From contig NW_006921539.1 of NCBI RefSeq assembly GCF_000340215.1, positions 1,808,507 to 1,872,506 of the forward strand: 64,000 nucleotides of DNA, read 5' to 3'. The notes beneath the pieces were generated by a model that worked only from the letters and a program-made list of their open reading frames with translations, ran no database searches and had not been told where the DNA came from. Positions 1 through 10,931 of this stretch are shown here, in pieces (position 1 is the stretch's first letter; each line of letters starts with the position of its first letter). The position numbers were made by a program, and so were the translations under genes. Origin of the DNA: Pseudocercospora fijiensis CIRAD86 (lineage: Eukaryota; Ascomycota; Dothideomycetes; Mycosphaerellales; Mycosphaerellaceae).

Positions 1-1263
1 CTGCATCGCCGGATTCAGTTCACGACCTGCCGCCTTCTCCTTATTGAAATGTTCCGTGATGGCCTCGCGACACTGCTGCTGAAAGTAGAGCGGTCCCTTC
101 TCCCACCGATGATGCAATTCGCCATTCACAAAAACCCCAGCGTTGAGGTTAGACTGTGCTCTCTCGCAAAGGACTTTGTCTTCGCCCATGACGCGAGAAT
201 ATGTGTCGGCTATGGCGTGGAAATCTTCGTCCGACGAGCTTTTGTTTCGGTAGATTTCGTAGTGCATGACGGACTTGGAAGGGCCACCGGGGAGGAATTT
301 TTGGATCATCAGGAAGTGTGGCCTAGAGGGATCTAATGTTAGTGGAGGGTGGAGTTGGGATTGGGCATGGATACTTACGAGACTGTCATGGAGGCGTGTG
401 GGAAATAGTAAGTGCTGTTGCAATCGAATCCTTTCTCTATTTGTTCCTTGGTGGGTGCTTGGTCGTGCTGGAGATGGCCGTTGTCGCCTTCGCAGTTATG
501 GCTGTCGATTGTGAGGAAAGTTGGGACGTCGGGATGTGTGGTTTTGCAGTGGTAGCATTCGTTGAAGTTGTCCGACGCGATTTTCCAGTTGTAGTCGCCG
601 TTGAGTTCTGGTTCGATGAATTAGCAAGCGTTCGAATTGCGAGATCAGAGATATAGTGTGCTCACCATAGACATGATCGAGTTCGTAGTTGTCGAAATTG
701 AACTTTTCGAATCGAGACTGCTTGACGTTCTGCTCGCCGACATCCTGCTCGAAGGAGATTTCTGGTTTCTCGCCCGCATCCATGTTGATCCAGACGAATC
801 CATTGTCGTCGACGTGAGTGTGGATGGGAAGAAGGCTGTTGTCATCTTTGTTGAAACCCTCGATCTGCTGGTAATCTGGGGCTTTCGCCAGCTTTCCGTT
901 TAATCCGTACGACCAGCCATGATATCGGCAGGCAAGGATGTTCTTGCGTCCAGACTCCTCTTCAACGACCTTGTAAGCGCGATGTCTGCATACGTTGTGG
1001 AAAGCATTGATCTGATTGTTCCTGTCAACGACGAGGACGAAGTCGTAACCTGCAATCTTGTAGCGAAGGAAATCGCCTGGCTGCTGGAGTCTGGACTTGT
1101 GGGTGATGAAAAGCCAGCGTCTTTGGAAGATTGCACGACGCTCAAGCTCGTACATTTCTTGTGAGGTGTACCATGCTGCAGGAAGTGCTCGCACTGTTCC
1201 GTTCTTCTTTGGCTCTTCGGTTGTGGCCTTGCCACGTCCGAAAAAGTTCATCAAGGATGCCAT
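1..1263 (-). CDS. Rieske [2Fe-2S] ring-hydroxylating-type oxygenase, C-terminus cut by window
   Basis: Three exons on the minus strand: 1263-666, 607-379 and 322 to beyond position 1, with introns 608-665 (58 nt) and 323-378 (56 nt), both GT-AG and keeping the frame. The 383 residues visible start at ATG 1263. The Rieske ligands are clear: C92, H94, C112 and H115 (C-x-H-x17-C-x2-H). Exon 2 carries a D-N-F-N-E-C-Y-H-C-x3-H stretch that matches the mononuclear iron site of the alpha-subunit family. Known family members include choline monooxygenase and other Rieske non-haem iron oxygenases that hydroxylate or demethylate small amines or aromatics using an electron-transfer partner. The substrate cannot be read from this sequence and no reductase gene lies nearby. 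The upstream in-frame extension to 1491 is open but looks unconserved, so the 1263 start is preferred. Confidence 0.88.
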
Positions 1264-1954
1264 GATTGTGATGCTGCTTTGTCGAGTGATCTGGGATACA
1301 GAAGAAGTGGATGATGGGGAACGCGATGCAATGCCATAGTGGCCGCTTTTTGGTGTGCTGCTGCCATTGAGGTGCGTATGGACTGGCGCACCTAATTGGG
1401 AACTCGAGAAGGGCCTGATCGAAGACTGAAATAGGAGTGCCGTCGCAGAGATGTCTGGTCTGCTGATGAGGGCCGGCACGTCTCCAGCCAATGCCGGCGG
1501 CGGCGATTACCCAGAGGTTGGCTGATAGCAAGGTCTTGTGACACAATGGTGACCCGAATGCCACGCGAGGCTGTACTCCACACTTTCGCTTTTCCGGGGC
1601 GGACGAAGTCAACCTAATTCCTCGAGAGGGGTCGTCGCTCCATGCATTTACTTACCCCGATAGGAAGTACCTGGAGATTAGAGAACAGGGGGCGAAATCA
1701 GGTAGCATGCAGCCTTGAAGTGGCGGTCTGGGTATCTCAATCATTATGCGGTCAAACGCTCTCATAGCTTCTTCTTTGGTCGTGGGCTTCGTCAACGAGC
1801 CACGCTCGTCTTCCATCTTTTCGTATCGTTGCTCTGAACTCATACTCCTTCCTGAGAAGACGCAACCTGGCATTCCGTGCAGCTGGCTTCTCATATTCGG
1901 AGCCCTCAAAGTCGTCAAGCATCCTAGCTCCAGCTAGATAGCTCATTTTTGCCC
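1264..1954. other. intergenic, possible unassigned minus-strand exons
   Basis: Nothing recognisable. Two overlapping minus-strand open frames (about 1652-1918 and 1752-2087) run through charged sequence, and a good donor-like GTAAGT lies near 1656. They could be lost 3' exons of the membrane gene at 1955-3133 or chance; I could not join them in frame. Confidence 0.35.
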
Positions 1955-3133
1955 CTAATGTATCTGGATGCACAGGTATCTTGGGCTCATGCTTTCGATG
2001 TTGTGAACCACGCTGAACAGCAGTCGGTAGATGACCGCGAGCAGAACGGCTAGATAAGTGCTGAGAAATATCTGACTCTGGTTCCATGAAATTACAACCA
2101 CAGTGGACTTTCCATGACCGACAGGTTCTGAGTCGGCGCCGTCCTGGCCAGATGTTGTTGTCGGTCGTTGTCCTCCAGATGTGGATGTCACAGTCCTTGT
2201 TACCAATACCGGAACATACGCGGTACTGGAAGCACTCGCTACGACGGTAAGGTACGTAGATGTGCGAGTATGGTCGCCCTGCGTGAGATAGGCCGACCGA
2301 GTATTCGATTGCACTGTTGTCCGATCGCTCGATGACTGTGTGATGGGTACTATCACTGCGCTCTGCGAAGTAGATACAACGAGGAAGGTAGTCGCGACCG
2401 GACGGATTGTCTCCCTGGTCTGGACGTACTCGCTTTGAGCCGCAGAGGCTGGTGAAGGTGTGACTGTCTTCCCTGTCTGCAGATACTGACTGATAGGTGC
2501 AGACGGCACGATCGTGAACGTCTCTTTCGATGTCAAGTAGTCGCTGCCTGTGGTCGTGGACTCGGCGGTTTGATCTTGATCGAGGTAAGCACTCTCAGCC
2601 GTGCTGTAAGCGACTGTCTCTGAGGATGTCAAGTACGCAGTCTGCTGCGTGGTAACTTCTAGAGTAGTGGTTCGATCTTGATCGAGGTAGTCGGAGGTCG
2701 CTGCAGACATTGTAGGTCGTTCGGATGGCGAATTAGAAACGTCGATCTGGCTCGTTGACGTGGGTGTGCTGCTGCTCGATGTGGAACCGACGGTCGTGCT
2801 CTCTCTCGCTGATATGCTTGACTGTGAATCTTGAGCCGAGGCACTGTCTTGCCGGACAAAAATATCGTAGTTGCGTTTCTCATGACTACCTATAGATGAG
2901 GCTCCCAGCCTATTCACGCCATGCGGTAGCTGGACAACAGCGCACTGGAGCAGTCCGATGAGGAGCAAAGAGAGAACGAACAGGCATAGTAGCGGAATTG
3001 TCCTGAGTATTACAGGCTTGTAATTGAAGCGATGTTTCTGGACTCCTCTCGATTCTGTGCCTGTTAGCTAGCCCAAACGACATGTTAACATTGACTTACT
3101 GCTCTTGTCATCTGAGAAGTCTCCAGCAGCCAT
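1955..3133 (-). CDS. Ser/Thr-rich two-TM membrane protein, short DUF3433-like
   Basis: ATG at 3133, first exon 3133-3100, intron 3061-3099 (39 nt, or 45 nt using the next AG; both stay in frame), second exon 3060-1955, giving 379 residues. A short charged N-terminus ends in a hydrophobic segment (LRTIPLLCLFVLSLLLIGLL, about residues 28-47). Then follow about 280 residues rich in Ser/Thr, and a second hydrophobic segment near the C-terminus (TYLAVLLAVIYRLLFSVV). The Ser/Thr part holds about seven diverged copies of a motif like [AS]-x-Y-[LV]-x4-T, roughly every 20-30 residues, as expected for an O-glycosylated extracellular stalk. The two membrane segments resemble the ends of the first module of fungal DUF3433 proteins, which are usually about 1,000 residues or more. 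This gene stops soon after the second one, so it may be a truncated paralogue. The family call is from memory of the pattern and is uncertain. Confidence 0.55.
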
Positions 3134-3808
3134 CGGAGCCTCACGAAAGAGGGACACCCTTTCATGGGCTGTTGATAGCGACATGTCGTTCGAGGAAAGG
3201 GTCTGGATGCTCCCAGGAACAGGATGTGGAAGACATGACGACTTACCGCAGTGTAAGGCTGGATGCCTCTCTTGATTCCTACAACGATCTCATTCGTCGT
3301 GATGCTTCTCGGTGGCTTTCAGCTGCAGTGGCGGAGCCCGCAGGATCCAGCAGCTCTTCATCATCCATGAGTACAGAAAATGAAGTATGGGTGCTGACAA
3401 GCCAAGCAGAGATTGAACACGACATCATGCTCATGTTTATGGTCTGTGAGCCTCTGATCGCATATGTTTGTGGTATGGTTGGCTTCGAAGAACAGTGAAA
3501 GCCGGGACGAAGGAGTCGAAGCTGGCTATTCATGGACGGAAGCAGCCAATCAGAACAGAACAGCCCTCGGAGCAGGGTACTTCCTGCACAGTAGATCGTT
3601 TGGCTTGGCATAGTGCTCGACAGATACACAGTCAAGATTACAGTATACATACTTCACTTGCCATGCTGCCTAGCAACGCGGACACTACAAGATGGCATTC
3701 ATCATTTTTGGTTGTGCACATGGAATGAGATTGACCTCTGACCGACGCAAGGCCGACTCATTCTGGTCATGTTGCATATATAAGTATTGCCCTGGATCTA
3801 CTGAAGTC
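3134..3808. other. intergenic
   Basis: No convincing gene. A plus-strand frame from ATG 3235 to 3498 (87 codons, with a run of serines) is the longest candidate, but it shows no family features or splice support. Confidence 0.5.
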
Positions 3809-4735
3809 TCATCTCTTGTTCTCGAACGGAAGTCCAGACTCCTTTCTGACTGCTCCGTAGATGCCGGCGATATCGCCCTTGTCCCCTGCGTGATCGACCA
3901 CGGCTTTGAGATGTTCGTCTGCCAGCTCCACAGCTCGCATTCTCGCACCGCAAGATTTGGCCAAGTTCAGTGCATGGCCTGCATCCTTGCGCGCTAGTTT
4001 AGCCTGGAAAAGAGGTTCCACGCGGTTGTAGTAATCTCCAGTCATGAGACGTTTGCTGTAAGCGGTATAAGGACCTTGAAACATGGTCTCGATAAATTGA
4101 TGTAAATTGTCGACTCCAAGTCCACTCTTCTCGGCCAGCGTATGTCCTTCTGATAATGCCTCAATCATTTGCACGATGAAGGTATTGCCGATGATCTTTA
4201 GTCGGGTTGCCGCTCCATGAGGCTGATCGGAGTAGTTGATCTCAGCCCGACCCATGACACCCTTGCAGTATGGCAGAACCTTGTCCACCAGTGCTTTTGG
4301 TCCAGCAAGAACGCAGACTAATTGACCGTTGTCGGCCATGGCTGGCGCACCAAACACTGGATTTGCTACGAATTGGGCACCAGCGCTGTTGATGTTCTTG
4401 GCCAGCTTGTCGGTTGTATCTGGGTGGACGGTCGAGCAATCCACGAACAGCTTGCCCTTGGCTTCCGGCACCTTCAAAGCTGCGTCAATCGTCTCTTCAA
4501 TCGCAGCATCGTCCGAGACGCAAGTGAAGATGATGTCGGCCTCCTTGACTGCATCAGGGATAGAAGTGACGACTTTCGCTTTGCCTTCAGGAAGGGTCGA
4601 CACAAGTTTCTCGGCTCGGGCAGCAGTTCGATTGTAGATAATGACGGGGCCCGAAAATTCACCTTTCTCGACGATATTCTTCACCATGCCTCTTCCCATG
4701 TTGCCGAGGCCAATCCATGCCAAGCGTGGCGCCAT
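3809..4735 (-). CDS. 3-hydroxyisobutyrate dehydrogenase-like NAD(P)-dependent oxidoreductase
   Basis: Single exon, 308 residues, the normal size for the beta-hydroxyacid dehydrogenase family. An N-terminal Rossmann motif G9-L-G-N-M-G14 binds the dinucleotide, and a D-C-S-T-V-H stretch lies at residues 99-104. The substrate loop at about 129-138 reads GAPAMADNGQ where the family usually has DAPVSGG. The catalytic lysine is K180 with N184 (K-x3-N), and a K250-D251 pair lies in the helical C-terminal domain. Members reduce or oxidise small beta-hydroxyacids or semialdehydes such as 3-hydroxyisobutyrate in valine breakdown. The altered substrate loop means the real substrate is open. No mitochondrial presequence is visible, so a cytosolic location is likely. 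It is divergent from the cystathionine beta-synthase gene, with 345 bp between start codons. Confidence 0.88.
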   Translation of the reverse strand: MAPRLAWIGLGNMGRGMVKNIVEKGEFSGPVIIYNRTAARAEKLVSTLPEGKAKVVTSIPDAVKEADIIFTCVSDDAAIEETIDAALKVPEAKGKLFVDCSTVHPDTTDKLAKNINSAGAQFVANPVFGAPAMADNGQLVCVLAGPKALVDKVLPYCKGVMGRAEINYSDQPHGAATRLKIIGNTFIVQMIEALSEGHTLAEKSGLGVDNLHQFIETMFQGPYTAYSKRLMTGDYYNRVEPLFQAKLARKDAGHALNLAKSCGARMRAVELADEHLKAVVDHAGDKGDIAGIYGAVRKESGLPFENKR

Positions 4736-5080
4736 CTTGTTGTGTGTGTAGAAGAGTGTTGTGAGAGACCAGTAGTCTAGGTGAGAGGTGCGGAGGGGAC
4801 TCCTGCTTATGCCACTTACTCAGCGTTTCCGCGAGGCCTTAGAAATGCCTGGGCCTGGTTGCGACGTAGATGTTCCACAGGACCGGCATCACCATTTCGA
4901 GTCGGCGGAAGCAGCTGCAGATGGAGGGATTCATAGCTACTCCAAAGTGGCCCATTTGAAACCTCAGTAAGTTCCTGCGCTGACACCTACCAGTGCCGTT
5001 GGATTCGCCGTCGGCATCGCCTTCGCCTTCGCTCTCATCAAACACCAACCCTCCCTACAAACAGATCCAGCGCAGGCAAC
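4736..5080. promoter_or_regulatory. divergent promoter region (dehydrogenase / CYS4)
   Basis: The 345 bp between two divergent start codons must hold both promoters. A pyrimidine-rich stretch lies just before the CYS4 start, as is common in fungal promoters. I did not identify a specific factor site. Confidence 0.5.
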
Positions 5081-6724
5081 ATGTCACACGTAACATCGAG
5101 AGAACCGCGCAACCCGCCAGCCGTCATGCACACCATCTTGGAAAACATCGGCAACACACCTCTAGTGCGCCTAAATAAGGTGCCGCAGTCGATCGGCGTC
5201 AAGGCGACAGTCTACGCAAAGTGTGAATTCTTCAACGCCGGCGGAAGTGTAAAGGATCGAATCGCGTTGCGAATGGTCGAGGCGGCCGAGAAGGAAGGCC
5301 GCCTCAAGCCTGGTTACAGTGTCTTGATTGAGCCGACGAGTGGCAATACCGGTATAGGTCTTGCGCTCGTAGGTGCAGTCAAGGGTTATCGAACCATTAT
5401 CACTCTGCCAGAGAAGATGAGCAGCGAGAAGGTGAGCGTGCTGAAGGCTTTGGGTGCTGAGATTATCCGCACACCTACCAGCGCGGCATGGGACAGTCCG
5501 GAGAGTCATATTGGAGTGGCCCGACGGCTAGAGAAAGAGATACCAGGCGGTGTAATTCTGGATCAGTACGGCAATCCAAACAATCCTCTGGCTCACGAGT
5601 TTGGCACTGCGGCCGAAATTGTTGAGCAGACCAGTGCGCTGCCCAGCAACCTCGCTGCAGTGGTCGCTGGAGCCGGTACTGGAGGCACAATCACAGGTAT
5701 CTCGCGAGGAATCAGGAAGGCACACGGAAGTAAGGTGCAAATAGTCGCCGCTGATCCCAAGGGCTCTATCCTGGCTCTGCCAGCCGAGCTCAACGACGAT
5801 GGCAAAGACTCTCCCTACAAGGTAGAAGGCATCGGTTACGACTTCATTCCCGATGTGTTGGCTCAAAACGAGGTCGATGTCTGGTACAAAACAGATGATC
5901 GCGAGTCCTTCTACTGGGCAAGACGACTCATTCGTGAAGAGGGTCTACTTGTGGGTGGAAGCTCCGGCTCAGCCATGGCAGCGTGTATGAGAGCAATCAA
6001 GGATCTCAAACTCAGCGAGGACGATTCGGTGGTAGTCATTCTACCAGACAGCATTCGAAGCTACCTGTCCAAATTTGTCGACGATGACTGGCTGGCAGCA
6101 AATGATTTGCTACCACCTGCAGACCCTCTGACTGCTCCGCCAACGCCCAAGGCTCACGCTATCGACCCGGAAGACGCCGTTAATACGGACGCCTCAACTC
6201 CAGCCCAGCTGCCCATCCACACCAAGGAGAAGCATGCCAACGCCAAGATAAAGGATCTTCGACTCAAACCTATCCAAACCATCGCTGAAACTGCGAGCGT
6301 CGACGATGCCGTTGAACTCATGCGCGACAAGGGTTACGACCAGATTCCCGTTACCTCAGGATCAGGCAAAAGACTGGTGGGCATGGTCACGCTTGGTAAT
6401 TGTCTTTCGTACTTGTCCTCAGGTCGGGTGAACATCAAAAGCCCGGTGGCGGATGTCATGTTCCACTTCTCGAAGACCGACGAGTTCAAGCCCATCGAGG
6501 TCAGTCCTGAGGGCGCTGAAGGCGAAGAGAGCAAACGCCAATTTGTCGAGATCACCATGGAAACACCTCTTAGCTACCTAGAGCGCTTCTTCGTTTGGAA
6601 CGCGGCTGCAATTGTGACGGAACGTGATAATGATGGTTCACTCAAGCCACTCGCTGTTGCTACTAAGGTGGATCTGCTCCTGTGGCTCGTGAGGCAAGGT
6701 CGACAAGAAGGTTTGAAGAAGTGA
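5081..6724 (+). CDS. CYS4: cystathionine beta-synthase
   Basis: Single exon, 547 residues. It catalyses the PLP-dependent condensation of serine and homocysteine to cystathionine, the first step of transsulfuration. The fold-type II PLP core occupies about residues 15-350: K58 in GGSVKD forms the internal aldimine, T86-S-G-N-T-G91 contacts the cofactor/substrate, and an A-G-T-G-G-T phosphate loop lies near residue 210. After a linker rich in Pro/Ala, the C-terminal 160 residues hold the CBS-domain pair that regulates the enzyme. As in yeast Cys4, there is no haem-binding N-terminal extension of the animal type. A second Met at residue 16 (5126) precedes the conserved core, so a start there is possible. 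Confidence 0.96.
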   Translation: MSHVTSREPRNPPAVMHTILENIGNTPLVRLNKVPQSIGVKATVYAKCEFFNAGGSVKDRIALRMVEAAEKEGRLKPGYSVLIEPTSGNTGIGLALVGAVKGYRTIITLPEKMSSEKVSVLKALGAEIIRTPTSAAWDSPESHIGVARRLEKEIPGGVILDQYGNPNNPLAHEFGTAAEIVEQTSALPSNLAAVVAGAGTGGTITGISRGIRKAHGSKVQIVAADPKGSILALPAELNDDGKDSPYKVEGIGYDFIPDVLAQNEVDVWYKTDDRESFYWARRLIREEGLLVGGSSGSAMAACMRAIKDLKLSEDDSVVVILPDSIRSYLSKFVDDDWLAANDLLPPADPLTAPPTPKAHAIDPEDAVNTDASTPAQLPIHTKEKHANAKIKDLRLKPIQTIAETASVDDAVELMRDKGYDQIPVTSGSGKRLVGMVTLGNCLSYLSSGRVNIKSPVADVMFHFSKTDEFKPIEVSPEGAEGEESKRQFVEITMETPLSYLERFFVWNAAAIVTERDNDGSLKPLAVATKVDLLLWLVRQGRQEGLKK

Positions 6725-7223
6725 GGAGAACGGGGTACGGTATCACGATACTATTAGGATGCCCGAACAGGGGTTTGAAAATCTCTCCAGCGCCGGCGTT
6801 GGTGGTAGCACTGCTTTGATGACAGATCTTCAACACCGTCAGGACGTTGTCAATAATTGGCTTCGCCGCAAGGCACAATCCATAAATGGGAACTCCGCAG
6901 GTCTAAGGACCTCTACGTCCTGTGCCACTGCCCGTCAATATTGAGTGCTAAGTGCCCTTTCCAATGCAGACCCCAACCGAGGTCGCTCTTGCTCTTGATG
7001 CGGTTCTGCATTTAATTGCATATACATATCCTTGTGATCTCGTGACCTGTGGAAGAACTGGTTGAACGTCAGCATCTCAATTCTCGCCCGTCGTTCCGGA
7101 CTCTTGAGCCGCTTTGCAGGCTTGACTTTCCGAGTCGCCGTGTGATGCCTTGATCGGTATGCAGAAGGTGCCGGGCGTTCCTTCAGAGTTGGAGGCGGTG
7201 TTGTTGAGGCTGCCCAATCGGGG
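6725..7223. other. intergenic, 3' flank of CYS4 up to transposon
   Basis: Normal-composition sequence with no recognisable gene. It ends exactly at the TA and inverted repeat of the first transposable element. Confidence 0.6.
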
Positions 7224-7225
7224 TA

Positions 7226-7260
7226 TTCTCAATTTCAAAAACCCCGGGCTTTTTAGCCGC
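7226..7260 (+). repeat. left terminal inverted repeat of element 1
   Basis: 35 bp. It matches the reverse complement of 18540-18575 except for one C/T change in a CpA context and one A/T-run indel. TA lies directly outside it. Confidence 0.9.
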
Positions 7261-7899
7261 GGGGCAGCTGATGGTGCCCCTATGTGTTCTACTACACTAA
7301 TTCTACCACCACTCCCGGCATACTACACCAATAAATTCCATTGATTTCCCAATAAATACTATAAGCTCGCCGCTTTATTTTGATATAGATATCAACCTAA
7401 TTAGTAGTATTATTATTATATAGGAATATAGCGCAGATAATAGGGCGTATAGCTAGTTACTAAGCGGACCCGCTAAACACCTATTTTTAGCTTTCTTAGT
7501 ATTCTACGGTCGGTCTAGTAGACTAATACATACTATAATCGCAAGAGTCTAAGTTAATATCTAATCTAAAGAGAATCTTTATTACTATTGCCTCTACTAT
7601 AAGGTATAGTTACGTAGGACTAGACTAAATTGCCCGACTTGTCGTAAATCTATACGGTTCCTCTACCTCTAATTCTAGAAGAAACACTACTACTAAGCGA
7701 CGCCTCGATATATAATAATACTAGCGATTTAATAGCTACGGACGAAGGACTAATATATACTAGAAGAGATCTAGTAGATATTGCCTTATTATAGGACGCA
7801 AGAAGGTAGACTAGAAGGACGAGAAGTTAGGCTCGAAGCTAACCTCGAGAACTACCGCAATATACTCTATAATACGCTCTACAAACCCTACTACTTCTC

Positions 7900-9860
7900 T
7901 CTATAGTACTTAAGAAGCGTACGCTAAAGAGCGCCGAGGATGCTTATTTACTAGCAAAACAGCTAAAAGCGGAGGTTGCCGCTACTTTAGTTAGTAGCTA
8001 GTCTACGAGCAAAAGGAGGACTTTACGGGCAGGTTTAATAGCGAGTACCTCGAAGAAGGCAAAGAAGGTCTAATTTAAGGCAACTAAGGTTACTAAGACC
8101 TAGCAAAGTGATATCGGCTTACTAATAAGTAATACTTTGCTGCTAGGTAGATAGGAAAGTAGATAGGAAGGTAGATAGGAAGGTAGATAAGAAGGTAGAC
8201 AAGAAGGTAGATAAGAAGGTAGATAAGAAGGTAGATAAGAAGGTAGACAAGAAGGTAGATAAGAAGGTAGATAAGAAGGTAGACAAGAAGGTAGATAAGA
8301 AGGAGAGGAACTATATACTAAAGAGGTTACTATTATATAGGTTACAAAGAGGGTTAGGAAGCCTCTAAAGAAGGCTATTATTAAAGAAGCTATACCGAAG
8401 CCGACTAAGAAGAAGAAGCCTTCTTCTTCTTCTTTAAAGCCTTCTAAGACTACTTCTTCTACTACTATAGAAGCTACCCCTTTAGTAAACAAGAAGCCTT
8501 TACTAGAGCTAGACGCTATTAATCTCGAGCTATAGCTCTACTTTAACCGTAAAGACCTTAGTAAGGACTATAGTATTATAAGCTATAGCGCTACTAGTAT
8601 TCGACGATTAATTGACGCTGCTAAGACTACTATAATAGCTTATACTATAGTAAAGGGCTTCAACTATTGCCTAGTCCGCCGCTATTATAAGATACAGGCC
8701 TTATTACTAAAGAATAGCAAGCTATAATCTAAGGACTTCCTTATAACCGGAGGCTAGTAAGAATAGATAGGCAAAGGTAATAGTATTATTAAATACTTCC
8801 GCTAGATAAAGCCTCTTAGTATTTAGGTCCTTCTTACTAAATACTAGAGCTATAGAGCCGATATACTACTTTCTAAGCTAGGTCCGAAGATTAGCGATAA
8901 ACTAGTAGTATAGCAACAGCTATCTTTACCGACTAAAGCCTCTTCTAATGCTCCTAACCTGCCTTCTAGTCTACTACCTCGAATAGCTAAAACAAGTAAG
9001 AAGAAGGATACTAATAAGCTTACCCTATAAGAGACCGATAACCGCTTGCTTTAGTACGAGGCTATTCGTAAGGCCTATACTTATATAGACCTATAGTATA
9101 CCCTTAGACGATAGGCTAACGTTATAGGCTGTTACGAGCTAATAGGTTAACACTATAAGCTTATAGTACCAATTCTTAGCTTCTAGAGGGATTAAATAGC
9201 AATTAATAAAAAGTGCTTAGTAGAGGCACTAAATAAGAAGGTTATCGAGGAGATAATGCGGTACTATAAGGTAAAGCACCTTAAGAACGAGTAAGGCAAG
9301 GCTAGTAAGGGCAAGAATTAATAGTAGCTAGAGCCGTTAGTCTAATAGCAATACTACTATTATTATAGACCGCCTTAACCGCAACCGCCTATTAATCTAT
9401 AGCCTTATTAGCCGCCGCCGCCGCTATACTATTATTAGCCGCTATAACAAGGCGCTCCGCGGTTAAGTCTACCTATTATAGACGACGAGACCGAGATAGC
9501 CGTGCTTATTGTCTACTATCGCTAGCTTCGTACTCGCTTTCTAGCTATAGCCGTCTCTATAAGAGACGCTTAAAGGTAGATAGTTAAGGAAGATTAGTAC
9601 CTACAAATAGTTAAGAACCTAGCGAAGTTTAAGGAGTTAAAGGCTAACGACGTATCTACTAATAGTACTAGGTTTAGGCTCGAGTCTAAGGTAAATAGGT
9701 TCTTAAAGGAATATAGGGCGAGTCGTATTCTAGCTAATATATCGAGTCTACCGGAGAGTATAGTCGAAGAAGGGGAAGCTATAGCAAGCTAAGGAGGATA
9801 GCTTTCCGATCGCAATACAGTACTACTACTATATAAGATATAGGTACGAAAATAATAGCT
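7900..9860 (+). pseudogene. second ORF of element 1, unrecognised Lys/Gln-rich protein (RIP-degraded)
   Basis: One reading frame runs for about 650 codons interrupted only by TAG and TAA and never by TGA. This is what RIP does to CAG and CAA glutamine codons in a once-open frame. The 5' end is unclear: an alternative open frame upstream of about 7915 suggests an intron or a frame change near there. Visible features in order: a Lys/Arg-rich N-terminal part, a tetrapeptide repeat (R-Q-E-G) of about 13 copies at 8146-8304, a Lys/Pro/Ser-rich linker, a part rich in hydrophobic and basic residues (8520-9300), a Gln/Tyr/Pro-rich stretch (9340-9450), and a charged helical C-terminus. I do not recognise the family. 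The ORF is convergent with the transposase of the same element, so it probably belonged to the mobile unit. Confidence 0.6.
8146..8304 (+). repeat. 12-bp minisatellite coding (RQEG)n
   Basis: About 13 tandem copies of a 12-bp unit (AGACAAGAAGGT and RIP variants with TAA or TAG in place of CAA or CAG). It is in frame with the long ORF around it, so it encoded an R-Q-E-G repeat. Confidence 0.85.
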
Positions 9861-10201
9861 AAGTTAGTCTATATATAATCCTTACATTCTGTCTATTTAG
9901 TTCTTCTATATTCAGTTTGTATAGTATATACTATATACGTTTCGACCGCTAGCTTCTCTATATCGTACCGCTAAGACCCTACTTCTAGATCCTAAATTCT
10001 ATTACTTTTTCGCATTTATGTCTATACTATATTACCTAATTATAGTATTTATACAATATACATTTCCTATTGTATTCTATATGTATTAAAGTATTTATTA
10101 AAAAATTTGCGTACCGATACGAGCTCTGTATATTGTGTTCTTTGCGCTCGAAATATATAGACTAGACTTTTCCCCGCTTACTATAGAAAGCGGAGTCTTA
10201 G

Positions 10202-10509
10202 TGTAAGAAAATGGGTATATAGCAACGTATAGAACACCCTCTACTAATCGCCGTAGTAGAAAGTAGAACTAAACCGTGCCTTTTTCAGAACAGGGCAGAG
10301 CGACTACTATTAACTAGGCCTAGTACGGATAGCATATCTGCCGTACCGGCTACCGAGTATATCCGTACGAGTGATCGAGCATTACGCGCATACGCTAAGC
10401 AAGCTTATCGCTAGCGCGGCTGCATCGTACTATATGTAATAACATTATATAATTGTTATATAGGCTTGCTAAGGCAGGATAGGAGACTTTACTTGCTTAG
10501 GTTCTTACA
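10202..10509 (-). repeat. LTR (3' LTR in element sense)
   Basis: 308 bp with intact TG...CA ends and inverted octamers TGTAAGAA/TTCTTACA, preceded by target duplication CTTAG at 10197-10201. Confidence 0.93.
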
Positions 10510-10931
10510 ATTATCTCCTTCCCCCGGTATAGCTATCCTAGCTATAGGGCAATATAGTAAATTATACTATTTCTTATACTCTACGCTATATATGCGCGTC
10601 TTATGCGTACCTATCGCTAGGCTATAGTTGCTAGGCACGTTATAATTTGCCTCGTAGTTGCTTGTTTGTTTGTAGATTCAAAGCGCGGCTACTTCTAGCA
10701 CTAACTAGAGGTTGCCTAAATTTCTAAGAACGCGGTAGCTACGCGAGAACGTAAGCTATCCGAAAGCGAGGCGAGTATTTAAAGCATTCGAAGCCCGCTT
10801 GAAAACTTCTTCTTTTTCTAAGCGCTCCGAATACTACCCGCCTACCCCCTACCTACTTGTATCTTACGCCCCCCTAGTATTACTTAAAGATTTTTCTTTT
10901 TTAAACATCTATCCAAAAAAACATTACTAGT

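Noticed and set aside
3235..3498. 87-codon plus-strand frame with a serine run
   Set aside because: No conserved feature, no splice evidence; could be chance.
8100..8492. Minus-strand open frame rich in S-Y-L-P repeats
   Set aside because: It is the antisense reading of the RQEG minisatellite; the plus frame continues into the surrounding long ORF.
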